Source: an uncultured Trichormus sp. (GTDB lineage: Bacteria; Cyanobacteriota; Cyanobacteriia; Cyanobacteriales; Nostocaceae). Taken from it: DNA of 64,000 nucleotides. Under the pieces are notes generated by a model. That model was not told where the DNA came from. It did no database searches and worked only from the letters and a program-made list of their open reading frames with translations. The position numbers and the translations under genes are program-made. Location: positions 1 to 64,000 of the forward strand of contig CAKZGI010000288.1 of the NCBI GenBank assembly GCA_936914905.1. The letters are read 5' to 3'. Shown in pieces: positions 9,093 to 18,647 of this stretch (positions within the stretch are counted from its first letter, which is position 1; the number at the start of each line of letters is the position of its first letter).

Positions 9093-10376
9093 GTGAATAA
9101 GAACAACTCAGACCTACTCAAATCCGCTGATTCTGCTGTTAGCGAGTTAATTAACCAAGAACTACAGCGTCAACGTGAGCACTTAGAATTAATTGCCAGT
9201 GAAAACTTCACGTCGGGTGCTGTATTAGCGGCTCAAGGTTCTGTGTTAACCAATAAGTATGCAGAAGGTTTACCAGGTAAACGCTATTATGGCGGTTGTG
9301 AATTCGTTGACAAAATTGAGCAAATAGCTATTGACAGAGCTAAACAGTTATTTGGTGCTGCTCATGCCAACGTTCAACCCCATTCTGGCGCACAAGCTAA
9401 CTTTGCTGTGTTTCTAACTTTGTTAGAACCAGGGGACACAATTATGGGCATGGATTTGTCACACGGTGGACACCTGACCCATGGTTCACCAGTTAATATT
9501 TCCGGTAAGTGGTTTAAAGTACGTCACTATGGGGTGAGTAGGGAAACAGAACAACTGGACTATGACCAAATCCGTGATTTAGCCCTGAAAGAACGTCCTA
9601 GGCTGTTAATTTGTGGTTATTCAGCTTATCCCCGGATTATAGACTTTGAAAAATTCCGCAGCATTGCTAATGACATAGGTGCTTACCTACTTGCAGATAT
9701 TGCTCATGTTGCTGGCTTAGTGGCTACAGGACATCATCCCAACCCGCTTCCTTATTGTGATGTAGTAACAACAACAACTCACAAAACTTTACGGGGTCCC
9801 AGAGGAGGTTTGATTTTAACCCGTGATGCAGAACTGGGTAAAAAGCTGGATAAATCAGTTTTCCCTGGCACTCAAGGAGGGCCATTAGAACACGTTATTT
9901 CTGGTAAAGCAGTAGCTTTTGGTGAAGCTCTCAAGCCAGAGTTTACAACCTATTCTGGTCAAGTAGTTGAAAATGCTCGCGCTTTGGCTACCCAACTACA
10001 AAATAGGGGGTTAAAGCTAGTATCAGATGGTACTGATAATCATTTAATACTAATAGATTTACGTTCTATCGGCATGACCGGTAAGAAAGCTGATCAGTTA
10101 GTTAGCGGTGTGAATATTACTGCTAATAAAAATACTATACCTTTCGATCCAGAATCACCATTTGTTACCAGTGGTCTGAGACTAGGTTCACCGGCAATGA
10201 CAACAAGGGGTTTAGGTGCAACAGAATTTAGGGAAATTGGTGATATTATTAGTGATCGCTTACTTGACCCAGATTCAGATAAAGTAGCCAAGGATTGTAG
10301 GCAACGAGTAGCATCATTGTGCGATCGCTTCCCCTTGTATCCTCATTTAGAAATTCCCCAGCCAGTTCTAGCCTAG
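9093..10376 (+). CDS. glyA: Serine hydroxymethyltransferase
   Basis: PLP enzyme that interconverts serine plus tetrahydrofolate with glycine plus methylene-tetrahydrofolate, feeding one-carbon metabolism and, in phototrophs, photorespiratory flux. Motifs in order: [30 protein letters not shown], the substrate and folate site around [28 protein letters not shown], and the PLP lysine in [14 protein letters not shown]. The 427-residue length is normal and the frame is intact. Translation starts at GTG 9093, preceded by AAGGA; no in-frame ATG is nearby. Confidence 0.97.
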   Translation: MNKNNSDLLKSADSAVSELINQELQRQREHLELIASENFTSGAVLAAQGSVLTNKYAEGLPGKRYYGGCEFVDKIEQIAIDRAKQLFGAAHANVQPHSGAQANFAVFLTLLEPGDTIMGMDLSHGGHLTHGSPVNISGKWFKVRHYGVSRETEQLDYDQIRDLALKERPRLLICGYSAYPRIIDFEKFRSIANDIGAYLLADIAHVAGLVATGHHPNPLPYCDVVTTTTHKTLRGPRGGLILTRDAELGKKLDKSVFPGTQGGPLEHVISGKAVAFGEALKPEFTTYSGQVVENARALATQLQNRGLKLVSDGTDNHLILIDLRSIGMTGKKADQLVSGVNITANKNTIPFDPESPFVTSGLRLGSPAMTTRGLGATEFREIGDIISDRLLDPDSDKVAKDCRQRVASLCDRFPLYPHLEIPQPVLA

Positions 10377-10445
10377 GCGATTTTAGAATTTAGATTTGGG
10401 ATTTTGAATTATTATCTCAGATCTAAATTCTAAAACCAATGTCTA

Positions 10446-10491
10446 AAATATTCTGATCAGCATCAATATTCTGATGCTGATCAGAATATTT
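10446..10491. repeat. 20-bp perfect inverted repeat between glyA and the WecA-like gene
   Basis: The arm at 10446-10465 (AAATATTCTGATCAGCATCA) is exactly complementary to 10472-10491, with a 6-nt loop. It sits 70 bp past the glyA stop and 82 bp before the next start. It could terminate glyA transcription or act as an operator; there is no U-run. It contains TGATCA in each arm. Confidence 0.8.
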
Positions 10492-10572
10492 AAATGTCCC
10501 GAATGTTGTACATATAGATAGAAATGCTCTCACACAAATTTTCTCATAACAACTACTTATTGAAAAATACCG

Positions 10573-11618
10573 ATGCCTGCTCAGATTTATCATCTGATTG
10601 CCTTCCTTATAGCCACCATAGTCGTTATCTGGACTATACCCGATGTCAAAAAAATTGGCATCAAAAGCGGACATTTAGATAAACCTGGAGGCAGAAAAGT
10701 TCATCAACATCCTATGGTACGCCTGGGAGGAGTTTCTATCTTTGCCAGTACATTCATATCCCTGTTAATTGTCTGGTGGTTGGGGGGTTTCGCAAATATG
10801 CCACCTGATAAAGAATGGCAAATTTGGGGTGTCATACTAGGTGGTGTAGGCTTTTTTCTCATTGGTGTAACAGACGATTTATTAAACCTATCCCCCTTAG
10901 TACGTCTGTTGATACAAGTAATTGTGGCAGCTGGTGCATGGAAAGCAGGAGTCAGGATAGATTTTGTTACCATTGCCACAATCGGCATAGTTAATTTACA
11001 CTGGCTGAGTTTACCGATTACAGTAATTTGGCTAGTAGGAATGGTAAATGCTATCAACTGGATTTATGGTTTAGACGGACTAGCTGCTGGAGTAACTGGA
11101 ATTGCCTCTGTAGTCATGCTCTTCGTGTCCTTATTTATGCATCAACCAGCTGCAGCCTTAATTGCAGCTGCCTTAGCTGGTGCAGCATTAGGATTTCTCC
11201 GCTATAACTTCAACCCAGCCCAAATATTTATGGGTGATGGTGCTTCCTATTTTATGGGATTCACCTTAGCCGCTGTGGGTGTAATTGGGTTAGTTAAAGT
11301 TCCAGCTTTTACAGCTGTCATATTGCCATATTTGATTTTGGCAGTACCAATTGTTGATATGTCAGCTGTCATTTTAACCTGACTACGCCGGGGTAAATTA
11401 CCTTGGGTAGCTGATGGACACAGCCATTTACATCATCTTTAAGAGTAGGTTTGTCCCATAGATTAACAGTGTTGTTTATTTATTCTTTAACTCTGTGGGT
11501 AGGTAGTTTAGCATTAGCCATTGCCCGCATTCCCAATGGTATGACTTACACCTGTGCTTCTACCTCGTTATTAAGCCTTGCCATCTGGCGAGTTTGGAAA
11601 CTGTCTCGACAATGTTAA
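10573..11618 (+). pseudogene. WecA/Rfe-like polyprenyl-phosphate sugar-1-phosphate transferase, interrupted
   Basis: The 269-codon 5' part encodes a MraY/WecA-family protein. It has the GGRKVHQHPMVRLGGVSIFA opening, the DDLLNLSPLVRLL acidic segment, NAINWIYGLDGLAAGV and RYNFNPAQIFMGDGAS. These enzymes join GlcNAc-1-phosphate (or a similar sugar) to undecaprenyl phosphate to start O-antigen or related glycans. Reading then hits TGA at 11380-11382, where an arginine (CGA) is expected before LRRGKLPWVADGHSHLHH. A net frameshift follows at the HLHH segment, and the remaining C terminus (LSHRLTVLFIYSLTLWVGSL-like) continues in another frame to TAA 11618. The open 5' part lacks the last one or two membrane helices and the HHL loop. 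Confidence 0.85.
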
Positions 11619-11695
11619 TTTTGGTCATTAGTCATTAGTTAATAATTAGGAAAGTTACTTCCCCATCACCCTCATCACCCCCAGCCCCCAATCCC

Positions 11696-12946
11696 ATGAG
11701 TGCAGAAATTATTTGTGTCGGTACTGAATTGCTACTAGGAGATATCCTTAACAGCAATGCCAAATTTCTTGCCCAGCAGTTAGCACAACTAGGAATTCCG
11801 CACTACTATCAAACAGTAGTTGGGGATAATCGCGAACGAATTAAGCAAGTTATCGAAATTGCTGCTTCCAGAGTGCAAATTCTCATTTTTACTGGTGGTC
11901 TTGGCCCTACACCCGATGACCTCACCTGTGAAACTATTGCTGATTTTTTTGGTGTTCCTTTGGTTGAAAACGCCGAAATTATTGAGGATATAAGTGATAA
12001 ATTTACCCAACGTGGTCGGGTAATCTCTCCTAGTAACCGTAAAGAAGCATTAATTCCCCAAGGTGCAGAAATTTTACCCAACCCTACAGGAACAGCACCA
12101 GGTATTATTTGGCAACCCCGACCTGGATTAACAATTTTTACCTTCCCTGGTGTTCCCAGCGAAATGCACCGAATGTGGTCAGAAACGGCAGTACCTTTTC
12201 TGAAAAGTCAAGGTTGGGGCAAGGAAATTATTTACAGTCGGAGTTTAAAATTTTGGGGTATTGGTGAATCTGTTTTAGCAGAAAAGGTATCTGCTTATCT
12301 GAATTTACCTAACCCGACAGTAGCTCCTTATGCGGGTAATGGAGAAGTCAGGCTGCGAATTTCTGCTAAGGCATCTGACTCAACAGCCTCAGCAGATTTA
12401 ATTTCACCAATTGAAAAACAACTTCGGGAAATAGGTGGATTAGATTATTACGGTGCTGATGATGATACTTTAGCTTCTGTTCTTGGTGAGTTATTGCGGT
12501 CATCAGGGGAAACTTTATCAGTGGCAGAATCTTGCACTGGTGGTGGACTGGGGCAAATGTTGACGGAAATTTCTGGTAGTTCTGATTATTTTTTGGGTGG
12601 AGTAATTTCTTATGACAATTCGGTAAAAGTTGGTTTATTGGGAGTTAACCCAGAAGATTTAGATAAGTTTGGGGCAGTAAGTGCTACTGTAGCAGAACAA
12701 ATGGCTGTGGGTGTAAAAGCTCGTCTCTCAAGCACTTGGGGATTAAGTATTACGGGTATTGCTGGTCCGACTGGGGGAAATGTGGCAAAACCAGTGGGGT
12801 TAGTATATATTGGTTTAGCTGGCTCAGGAGATGAAGTGAAAAGTTATGAGTGCAGATTTGGGGCAATGTGGCATCGATCTTTTATTCGTTATCTGAGTGC
12901 CTGTCAGGCTTTGGATAATTTGCGACGTAGTTTATTGAAGCGTTAG
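11696..12946 (+). CDS. cinA: CinA family: NMN deamidase / ADP-ribose pyrophosphatase-like protein
   Basis: Two-domain protein of 416 residues, the normal CinA length. The N-terminal MoaB/MogA-like domain (COG1058) shows ICVGTELLLGDILNSN and FTGGLGPTPDD. The C-terminal PncC domain shows VAESCTGGGLGQM and GITGIAGPTGG, with the catalytic serine in the ESCTGG loop. PncC-type domains deamidate nicotinamide mononucleotide in pyridine-nucleotide salvage. The ATG at 11696 gives MSAEIICVGTE. It directly follows the broken WecA-like gene in the same direction. Confidence 0.93.
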   Translation: MSAEIICVGTELLLGDILNSNAKFLAQQLAQLGIPHYYQTVVGDNRERIKQVIEIAASRVQILIFTGGLGPTPDDLTCETIADFFGVPLVENAEIIEDISDKFTQRGRVISPSNRKEALIPQGAEILPNPTGTAPGIIWQPRPGLTIFTFPGVPSEMHRMWSETAVPFLKSQGWGKEIIYSRSLKFWGIGESVLAEKVSAYLNLPNPTVAPYAGNGEVRLRISAKASDSTASADLISPIEKQLREIGGLDYYGADDDTLASVLGELLRSSGETLSVAESCTGGGLGQMLTEISGSSDYFLGGVISYDNSVKVGLLGVNPEDLDKFGAVSATVAEQMAVGVKARLSSTWGLSITGIAGPTGGNVAKPVGLVYIGLAGSGDEVKSYECRFGAMWHRSFIRYLSACQALDNLRRSLLKR

Positions 12947-13470
12947 GATAGAGTTGGTGATAATTCTAAGTCTCTAACAGTACAGTAGAAGCTAATTTGA
13001 CCTTGTTCTCTGGATAATAAGTAGTATAATCGCTAATTGTTAGGTCTTCAAATATCATGATGTTAAAAAAATGATAAGGAAACTTTTTCAGATAGTTTGA
13101 TTCTGATATATATAGAACAAGTTTATCAAAAAGTGTATTTTCTTACTCACAAGAATTTTTCATCATGCCTTTTTATCTACTTTACTCGACTAAATGCCTG
13201 AAAACTTTATTTTCTCTATATACTCTCTCACTAGCTCTGCAAATAAATCTATGTATTGATAAAAGTGATTTTCCTTAGTCATTTTTAAAGAATCAATTTT
13301 CCCGGAACAGGTATTTACCCTGTGGTCAGTTACAATATCAGCGTTTGATAACAGGTGATATAAAATTAACCAAATGAACAACTAGCGATTGAGGAAAAAT
13401 ATTTCGTGGTTAATTGTTGTCAATCTTACCTACCTGTAAGCATAAAAATTTTCTGCAGGAAACTACACTC
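12947..13470. other. Intergenic region before the polysaccharide locus
   Basis: About 520 bp. A reverse reading frame of 63 codons (13190-13381), containing SGKIDSLKMTKENHFYQYID, has only a TTG start and no recognisable homology; it may be the tail of a lost gene. The region otherwise looks AT-rich and non-coding and probably holds the promoter for the next operon. Confidence 0.4.
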
Positions 13471-14898
13471 ATGGCATTCTGGCCGAAAAAGTCAACAACT
13501 TCTAATCCTACAGCATCGCCAACTCAGGAATTTGAAGATAATACTAACGTACTAAAAACAGGCACTAAACCAATTAGTGACAGCAAAGAAATTTATAAGG
13601 AGAAAAAATTTACAACACCGGGGTTATCTGCCATAAACTTATCTGATACTGCTGAAAATAATGAAAACTCTATTACAGAATCATTTAAGGTATCAATAAT
13701 AACGGAATTTTTTCCGCCAGACTATGCGGCTACTGGACAGTTGATTGAAGAACTGGTAAAACAGTTAGAGCAACAAGGGGTAAATATTGAGGTATTTACA
13801 GGGCAACCAGGGTATGCTTTTTCGACCGCAAATGCACCGTCAGTTGAGGAAGAAGGTGCTATTCGTATTCGGCGATCACGCTCTACCCAAGTTTGGTCGG
13901 GAAGGATTCGTGGCAAAGCAGTAAATGGTGTCCTATTTACATTGCGTGCTTTTCTTCATATTATCAGAAACTTCCGTCGGCATAATGTATTTCTAGTAAC
14001 ATCTGCGCCACCTTTTTTACCAATTGCAGGATATTTAGCACACCTGTGTTTGAAAATTTCTTACGTTTGTTTAATCTATGATCTTTATCCTGATATTGCG
14101 ATCGCCTTGGAAGTAATCAAAAGAAATCATTGGCTGGCAGGGTTTTGGCGGCAACTGAACAGAATGATTTGGCGTACATCCAAGGGGATTGTTGTTCTCA
14201 GTCCTGATATGAAAAAGAGAGTAATAGCAATCTGTCCAGAAGTAGCAGATAAAGTATCTGTGATTCATAGTTGGGGAGATCCTGACTTAATTGTCCCCAT
14301 TGCTAAAGAAATAAATTGGTTTGCCGAGGAGCATAATTTAGTCAACAAATTCACTGTCCTCTATTCTGGTAATATGGGCAGGTGTCACGACATGGACACC
14401 ATTCTGGAAACTGCCAAGCAACTACGAAACGAACCTATTCAGTTTGTTTGCATTGGTAGTGGAGCAAAACGAAAAAGTTTCATAGAAGCGGTAAATAAAT
14501 CAGGAGTAACCAATTTTTTATTTCTACCTTATCAAGACAAACAGGTACTCCCTTACTCCCTGACAGCTTGCGACCTCTCCTTAGTAAGTGTAGAGGCTGG
14601 GATGGAAAGTCTTGTTGCTCCCAGCAAGCTTTACCCAGCATTAGCAGCTGGAAGGCCAATAGCAGCGATTTGTTCGAAATGTTCTTATTTGCGACAACTC
14701 ATTGCTGAAGGCAACTGTGGAGTGTGTGTAGAGAATGGAGATAGTCTTGCTCTAGCTGAATTTATCCGTTTGCTGAATAGCGATCGCCAATTAGCAGAAC
14801 TTATGGGCAAAGCATCACGGCAGTATTTGCAGTCAAATTTTACGCCGCAAATCATAGCCAAAGAATATTTCCGGGTTTTAGAAAGATCACATTTGTAG
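13471..14898 (+). CDS. GT4-type glycosyltransferase (WcaI/WbuB-like)
   Basis: A 475-residue retaining GT-B glycosyltransferase with an unusually long, polar N-terminal extension of about 65 residues before the fold begins at VSIITEFFPPDYAATGQ. That opening and AVNGVLFTLRAFLHI resemble the WcaI/WbuB group of exopolysaccharide transferases. The donor-binding half has VLYSGNMGRCHDMDTIL and ESLVAPSKLYPALAAGRP, carrying the phosphate-binding segment. I chose ATG 13471 (preceded by AGGAA); an in-frame upstream start at 13414 would add 19 residues. It opens the long forward-strand polysaccharide cluster. A hairpin overlaps its stop codon. Confidence 0.88.
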   Translation: MAFWPKKSTTSNPTASPTQEFEDNTNVLKTGTKPISDSKEIYKEKKFTTPGLSAINLSDTAENNENSITESFKVSIITEFFPPDYAATGQLIEELVKQLEQQGVNIEVFTGQPGYAFSTANAPSVEEEGAIRIRRSRSTQVWSGRIRGKAVNGVLFTLRAFLHIIRNFRRHNVFLVTSAPPFLPIAGYLAHLCLKISYVCLIYDLYPDIAIALEVIKRNHWLAGFWRQLNRMIWRTSKGIVVLSPDMKKRVIAICPEVADKVSVIHSWGDPDLIVPIAKEINWFAEEHNLVNKFTVLYSGNMGRCHDMDTILETAKQLRNEPIQFVCIGSGAKRKSFIEAVNKSGVTNFLFLPYQDKQVLPYSLTACDLSLVSVEAGMESLVAPSKLYPALAAGRPIAAICSKCSYLRQLIAEGNCGVCVENGDSLALAEFIRLLNSDRQLAELMGKASRQYLQSNFTPQIIAKEYFRVLERSHL

Positions 14899-14981
14899 TC
14901 CATTGGCATAGTGCAGCCAATAAACTACAAATGTGCTAACATATCCAACTAATTAACTGCTAACATATCCAACTAATTAAC
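14888..14981. repeat. Hairpin over the stop codon plus 24-bp tandem duplication
   Basis: CACATTTGTAGT at 14888-14899 pairs with ACTACAAATGTG at 14924-14935, with an inner ATTGGC/GCCAAT stem; the hairpin includes the stop codon of the preceding gene. Immediately after, a 24-bp unit beginning TGCTAACATATCC is repeated perfectly at 14934-14957 and 14958-14981. Confidence 0.85.
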
Positions 14982-15113
14982 TAAACTTAGTTTTTCCAAT
15001 TTAATAGCTCAACTTTTAAATTAGGAGCAGGGCTTTGATGGTCTTGTTGATCTCAGTCCTTCTAACGCAACCTTCTTGTGATATTTTTATATCAAACTTA
15101 TAGGGAGGCCGAA

Positions 15114-15539
15114 GTGCAGAGAAGGTGTGACCGAAATCGGAATCGTTCTAAACGGCGAGCTATTTATTGTCCACTACATAGCTCCTACATGGACAGCATG
15201 AGTCAAAAATACAGCTTATTTGCTGAACGTGCAGGACAATTACAAGAGAGAGGCATAACACGAAAAGAAGCCCTGATATTAGTAGCGGCTAAAACCGCAG
15301 TTCCTTTAGAGGGAGAGTGGTTAGAAGCTTTTTGGTGTCAAGATTGCCAGGCAACCAAATGGTATCACATCCGTAAACGTGAATCAGTATATCAGTTGTC
15401 ATTAGCACCAGCGGAACTTTGGGAGCAAGCAACAGGAGTTATTAATCCCCATAGAAACCCCTCTGTAGGAGAGTTTACCTTCAGGCAATCACAAGTTATT
15501 GCTGGTAACAGCATAAAAGATTTTTGGGTGATTGACTAA
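15114..15539 (+). CDS. Small CxxC protein coupled to the ABC exporter gene, unknown function
   Basis: A 141-residue basic protein starting at GTG 15114, which has GGGAGG 5 nt upstream; an ATG at 15078 would add 12 residues but lacks a ribosome site. It contains YCPLHSSYMDSMSQKYS, then AERAGQLQERGITRKEALIL, then FWCQDCQATKWYHI. The CPLH and CQDC pairs look like a possible zinc ribbon. Its last codons overlap the start of the next gene (Wzm permease), implying translational coupling and a link with glycan export. I know no characterised homologue; I infer a cyanobacterial accessory or regulator of the exporter. Confidence 0.7.
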   Translation: MQRRCDRNRNRSKRRAIYCPLHSSYMDSMSQKYSLFAERAGQLQERGITRKEALILVAAKTAVPLEGEWLEAFWCQDCQATKWYHIRKRESVYQLSLAPAELWEQATGVINPHRNPSVGEFTFRQSQVIAGNSIKDFWVID

Positions 15540-16431
15540 GGATTATGAGAATTTAAACCAGTCTATTGAGCTTAGCAGCAAGAAAATTTCTGATATGAAG
15601 GACACAATTTCCCAGCCAGAATTAATAATTGAAGCCGGAAGAACCGAATGGCAATACTGGAAAGACCTCTGGCGCTATCGGGAATTATTTTATTTCCTTG
15701 CATGGCGAGATATTTTAGTTCGGTACAAGCAAACAAGCATTGGCATTGCTTGGGCGTTAATTCGTCCGTTTTTAACGATGTTGGTATTTACAGTTGTGTT
15801 TGGGCGATTAGCAAAATTGCCATCTCAGGGTGAGCCTTATCCTATCCTTGTTTTTTCTGCAATGTTACCTTGGCAGTTTTTCGCCAATTCCCTCTCAGAA
15901 TGCAGCACCAGTTTGATTACCAATTCCAACCTAATTTCCAAAGTCTATTTTCCCAGATTAGTAGTACCTACAAGTGCGGTAGTAGTTAGCTTTATAGACT
16001 TTATGATTTCTGGAATAATCTTAATTGCATTAATGGCCTGGTACAACTTCGTCCCCAGTTGGAGAATTTTGTCCCTACCCTTATTTATTAGTATTGCCTT
16101 TGCTGCTTCAATGGGAGCAGGATTATGGTTTGCTTCCTTGAATGTTCAATATCGAGATTTCCGTTATATTGTGCCGTTTATTTTGCAGTTTGGTTTGTAC
16201 ATCTCACCAGTAGGGTTTAGTAGCAGCCTTGTTCCTGAACAGTGGCGGTTAATTTACTCATTAAACCCAATGGTAGGGGTAATTGATGGTTTCCGTTGGG
16301 CAATTTTAGGTGGTGATTCAAATTTCTATATACCAGGGTTTATTCTCTCTTTGATTCTTGTATTTCAACTATTGTTGAGTGGTATTTGGTATTTCCGCAA
16401 GATGGAAAGGAAGTTCGCAGACGTAATTTAG
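15532..16431 (+). CDS. ABC-2 polysaccharide export permease (Wzm-like)
   Basis: Membrane subunit of an ABC exporter for completed lipid-linked polysaccharide. The product shows the ABC-2 membrane pattern: an amphipathic interface helix (LWRYRELFYFLAWRDI), RYKQTSIGIAWALIRPFLTM, then six transmembrane segments, with SLNVQYRDFRYIVPF and SLNPMVGVIDGFRWAI near the end. I keep the TTG start at 15532 (8-nt overlap with the previous gene); ATG at 15595 is an alternative that removes 21 residues before the conserved part. Its ATPase partner lies 445 bp downstream, an unusually wide gap for such a pair. Confidence 0.92.
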   Translation: MTKDYENLNQSIELSSKKISDMKDTISQPELIIEAGRTEWQYWKDLWRYRELFYFLAWRDILVRYKQTSIGIAWALIRPFLTMLVFTVVFGRLAKLPSQGEPYPILVFSAMLPWQFFANSLSECSTSLITNSNLISKVYFPRLVVPTSAVVVSFIDFMISGIILIALMAWYNFVPSWRILSLPLFISIAFAASMGAGLWFASLNVQYRDFRYIVPFILQFGLYISPVGFSSSLVPEQWRLIYSLNPMVGVIDGFRWAILGGDSNFYIPGFILSLILVFQLLLSGIWYFRKMERKFADVI

Positions 16432-16876
16432 ATTTTCTGTCAGAAAATATGAAAATATATTATTGAACATCAGCAACAGAAACACTCTTCTCTAAGAATT
16501 TTGTTGAAAAGTTATGCCGAACTTCCCCCATTGATCCCCATCCCTAAGGCTCTGTTCTGAGAACAGAACTTTAAAGGCTTGTTTAGTATAAACGATTGTA
16601 TCAATGAGAAATTAAGTTTTTCATAAGTTTTTTATACGTATTGATTGATGGTTCCTGAGAACCAGCTTTAAAGCCTGAATTTCAGTAACTTAAGATATAA
16701 AAACATTGAGCAAAAAGTTTCATATTTTATATTGAGCAAAAAGTTTCATATTTTATGTAGCAATGCTGCTGTATCTTGAGCTTGTTTAGAATTGAATCAT
16801 GTAAATTATTTGTAATTCTTCAGAGAAGCATTAATTGTGAGTATAGTTAATGTTTCTCTCCACAAAATTTTTACCT
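16432..16876. repeat. Intergenic region with 26-bp perfect tandem duplication and two related palindromes
   Basis: A 26-bp unit beginning ATTGAGCAAAAAGTTTC is repeated exactly at 16705-16730 and 16731-16756. Two look-alike palindromes occur about 100 bp apart, each followed by a CTTTAAAG-type half: TCTGTTC-TGA-GAACAGA (16551-16567) and GGTTC-CTGA-GAACC (near 16650-16662). Together they split the exporter permease from its ATPase and could hold an internal promoter or attenuator. Confidence 0.7.
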
Positions 16877-18133
16877 ATGTCAGACACAGTTATTCGCATT
16901 GAAAACTTAAGTAAAAAATATATTATTGGTCATCAGCAAGAGGAAAGGTATACTGTCCTACGCGATGTGATAGCTAATCAGATTAAATCTCTTGCTAGTT
17001 TAATCAAACCTAAAGCCAAAACCGAAAATCCTAACTTTGAAGAATTTTGGGCGTTAAAGGATGTCTCTTTTGAGATTAAACAAGGTGACAGAGTTGGAAT
17101 TATTGGACGTAACGGAGCTGGAAAATCAACGCTATTAAAGATTTTAAGTAGAATTATAGAACCTACCCACGGATCCCTTAATATTAAGGGAAGAATTGCT
17201 AGTTTATTGGAGGTAGGTACTGGTTTTCATCCAGAATTGACAGGAAGAGAGAATATTTATCTTAATGGTGCAATTTTGGGGATGAGTAAGGCAGAGATTA
17301 AACGAAAATTTGATGAGATTGTTGCTTTTTCTGAAGTGGAAAAATTTTTAGATACACCAGTGAAGCGTTATTCATCAGGAATGTATGTAAGACTGGCTTT
17401 TGCAGTAGCAGCACATTTAGAACCAGAGATTTTAATCGTAGATGAAGTATTAGCAGTGGGTGATGCTGCTTTTCAGCAAAAGTGTTTGGGGAAAATGGAG
17501 GATGTAGGAAAGGAGGGGAGAACAGTTTTATTTGTTAGTCATAATATGGCGACAGTTAAACAATTGTGTAATTGTGCATTTTTATTGTATAAAGGCAACT
17601 TAATTTTTCAAGGTAATCCTCATGAAACCATATCACAGTATATGCAAAAATATACTCAGGAAAAATATTTTCATCAGCCAAATTTTTATCATCATATAAA
17701 AGGTGATTCTAGAGCGGAAATAGAAAAAATTACCATAAATAATCTACACAATTCTGATATTGTTTTATCTATTTTCGAGAAAGTCAAGATATCTTTTAAA
17801 TATAAAATTAACAAACCAATAGATGAATTAGATTTTTTCGTGCTTATCTACAACTTAGAAGATGGACAAGTACAAATTAGTCTATTCCAAAGAGATTCCC
17901 TCAGTAATATTCAACCATCATCGAATTATGGAATAATAAGTGTAGAATTTATTAATCCCTTAATGCCTGGTAAATATACAATATCGGCAGGTATTTTTGA
18001 TAAAAATAAATGCTTTGTTGACTGGGTAGAATTTGCCGAATCATTTTACGTAGAATCAGCATTTATAAATGGTATTAAATATGATCAACGCTTAGGAAAA
18101 ATAAGTATTCAAGGCACTTGGTATGCTGAGTAA
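16877..18133 (+). CDS. Polysaccharide ABC exporter ATPase (Wzt-like) with C-terminal glycan-binding domain
   Basis: ATPase that powers the Wzm-like permease. Walker A is GRNGAGKSTLLK, the signature helix is YSSGMYVRLAFAVA, and Walker B is EILIVDEVLAVGD followed by SHNMATVKQ. About 160 further residues after the ATPase (from near residue 250) include a beta-rich region (VKISFKYKINKPIDELDF, PLMPGKYTISAGIFDKNKC) typical of Wzt C-terminal domains that bind the modified end of the glycan. I chose ATG 16877 (MSDTVIRIENLSKKY); ATG 16850 would add nine residues. The 3' end overlaps the next gene by 11 bp. Confidence 0.92.
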   Translation: MSDTVIRIENLSKKYIIGHQQEERYTVLRDVIANQIKSLASLIKPKAKTENPNFEEFWALKDVSFEIKQGDRVGIIGRNGAGKSTLLKILSRIIEPTHGSLNIKGRIASLLEVGTGFHPELTGRENIYLNGAILGMSKAEIKRKFDEIVAFSEVEKFLDTPVKRYSSGMYVRLAFAVAAHLEPEILIVDEVLAVGDAAFQQKCLGKMEDVGKEGRTVLFVSHNMATVKQLCNCAFLLYKGNLIFQGNPHETISQYMQKYTQEKYFHQPNFYHHIKGDSRAEIEKITINNLHNSDIVLSIFEKVKISFKYKINKPIDELDFFVLIYNLEDGQVQISLFQRDSLSNIQPSSNYGIISVEFINPLMPGKYTISAGIFDKNKCFVDWVEFAESFYVESAFINGIKYDQRLGKISIQGTWYAE

Positions 18134-18647
18134 AAGGATTAGAGAATTTGTCATACCAATCAGAGTAAAATTTTTCCAAAAAATTAATGACTATTTGCTA
18201 GAAAGTCAAAAATACACTTTGATGCAGCAGTTAAAAAGTCATGGTGAAGGATGCCATATTTACGTGCCATTGTATATTAGCAAGCCCAGTAATCTGGAAA
18301 TTGGTAACTACGTCTCACTAGGCACATATGTACATATGTGGTCTGAAGGGGGAATTAAAATAGGCCATCGCGTATTGATTGGTTCTCACACAGCTATTAC
18401 TTCAGTTACCCATGACTATCAACAAGAGGATATGCGTAAGAACACCATCCGCAAGCAAGTAGTGATAGAGGATGATGTTTGGATAGGTACGCATTCAGTA
18501 ATTTTGCCAGGTATAACTATTGGCAGAGGATCTGTCATAGGTGCTAATTCAGTAGTCACCAAAGATGTTGAAGCATATTCAATAGTTTTTGGTAGCCCTG
18601 CAAAACACTCTAAATATAGAGATATACCAGAACAACCAGAAATATGA
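18123..18647 (+). CDS. Hexapeptide-repeat acyltransferase
   Basis: A left-handed beta-helix O-acyltransferase of 174 residues, probably using acetyl-CoA to acetylate a sugar of the exported glycan. Repeats run from LEIGNYVSLGTYV through IKIGHRVLIGSHTAI to VVIEDDVWIGTHSVILPG and ITIGRGSVIGANSVV. The histidine in SVTHDYQ is the likely catalytic base. SIVFGSPAKHSK is the usual C-terminal cap. Its start overlaps the Wzt gene by 11 bp and its end overlaps the next gene by 4 bp (ATGA), so it is part of one operon. It may supply a modification recognised by the Wzt C-terminal domain. Confidence 0.9.
   Translation: MLSKRIREFVIPIRVKFFQKINDYLLESQKYTLMQQLKSHGEGCHIYVPLYISKPSNLEIGNYVSLGTYVHMWSEGGIKIGHRVLIGSHTAITSVTHDYQQEDMRKNTIRKQVVIEDDVWIGTHSVILPGITIGRGSVIGANSVVTKDVEAYSIVFGSPAKHSKYRDIPEQPEI

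Noticed and set aside
13190-13381. Reverse 63-codon frame before the polysaccharide locus
   Set aside because: Only a TTG start, no ribosome site and no recognisable motif; it may be a relic, but that cannot be shown.
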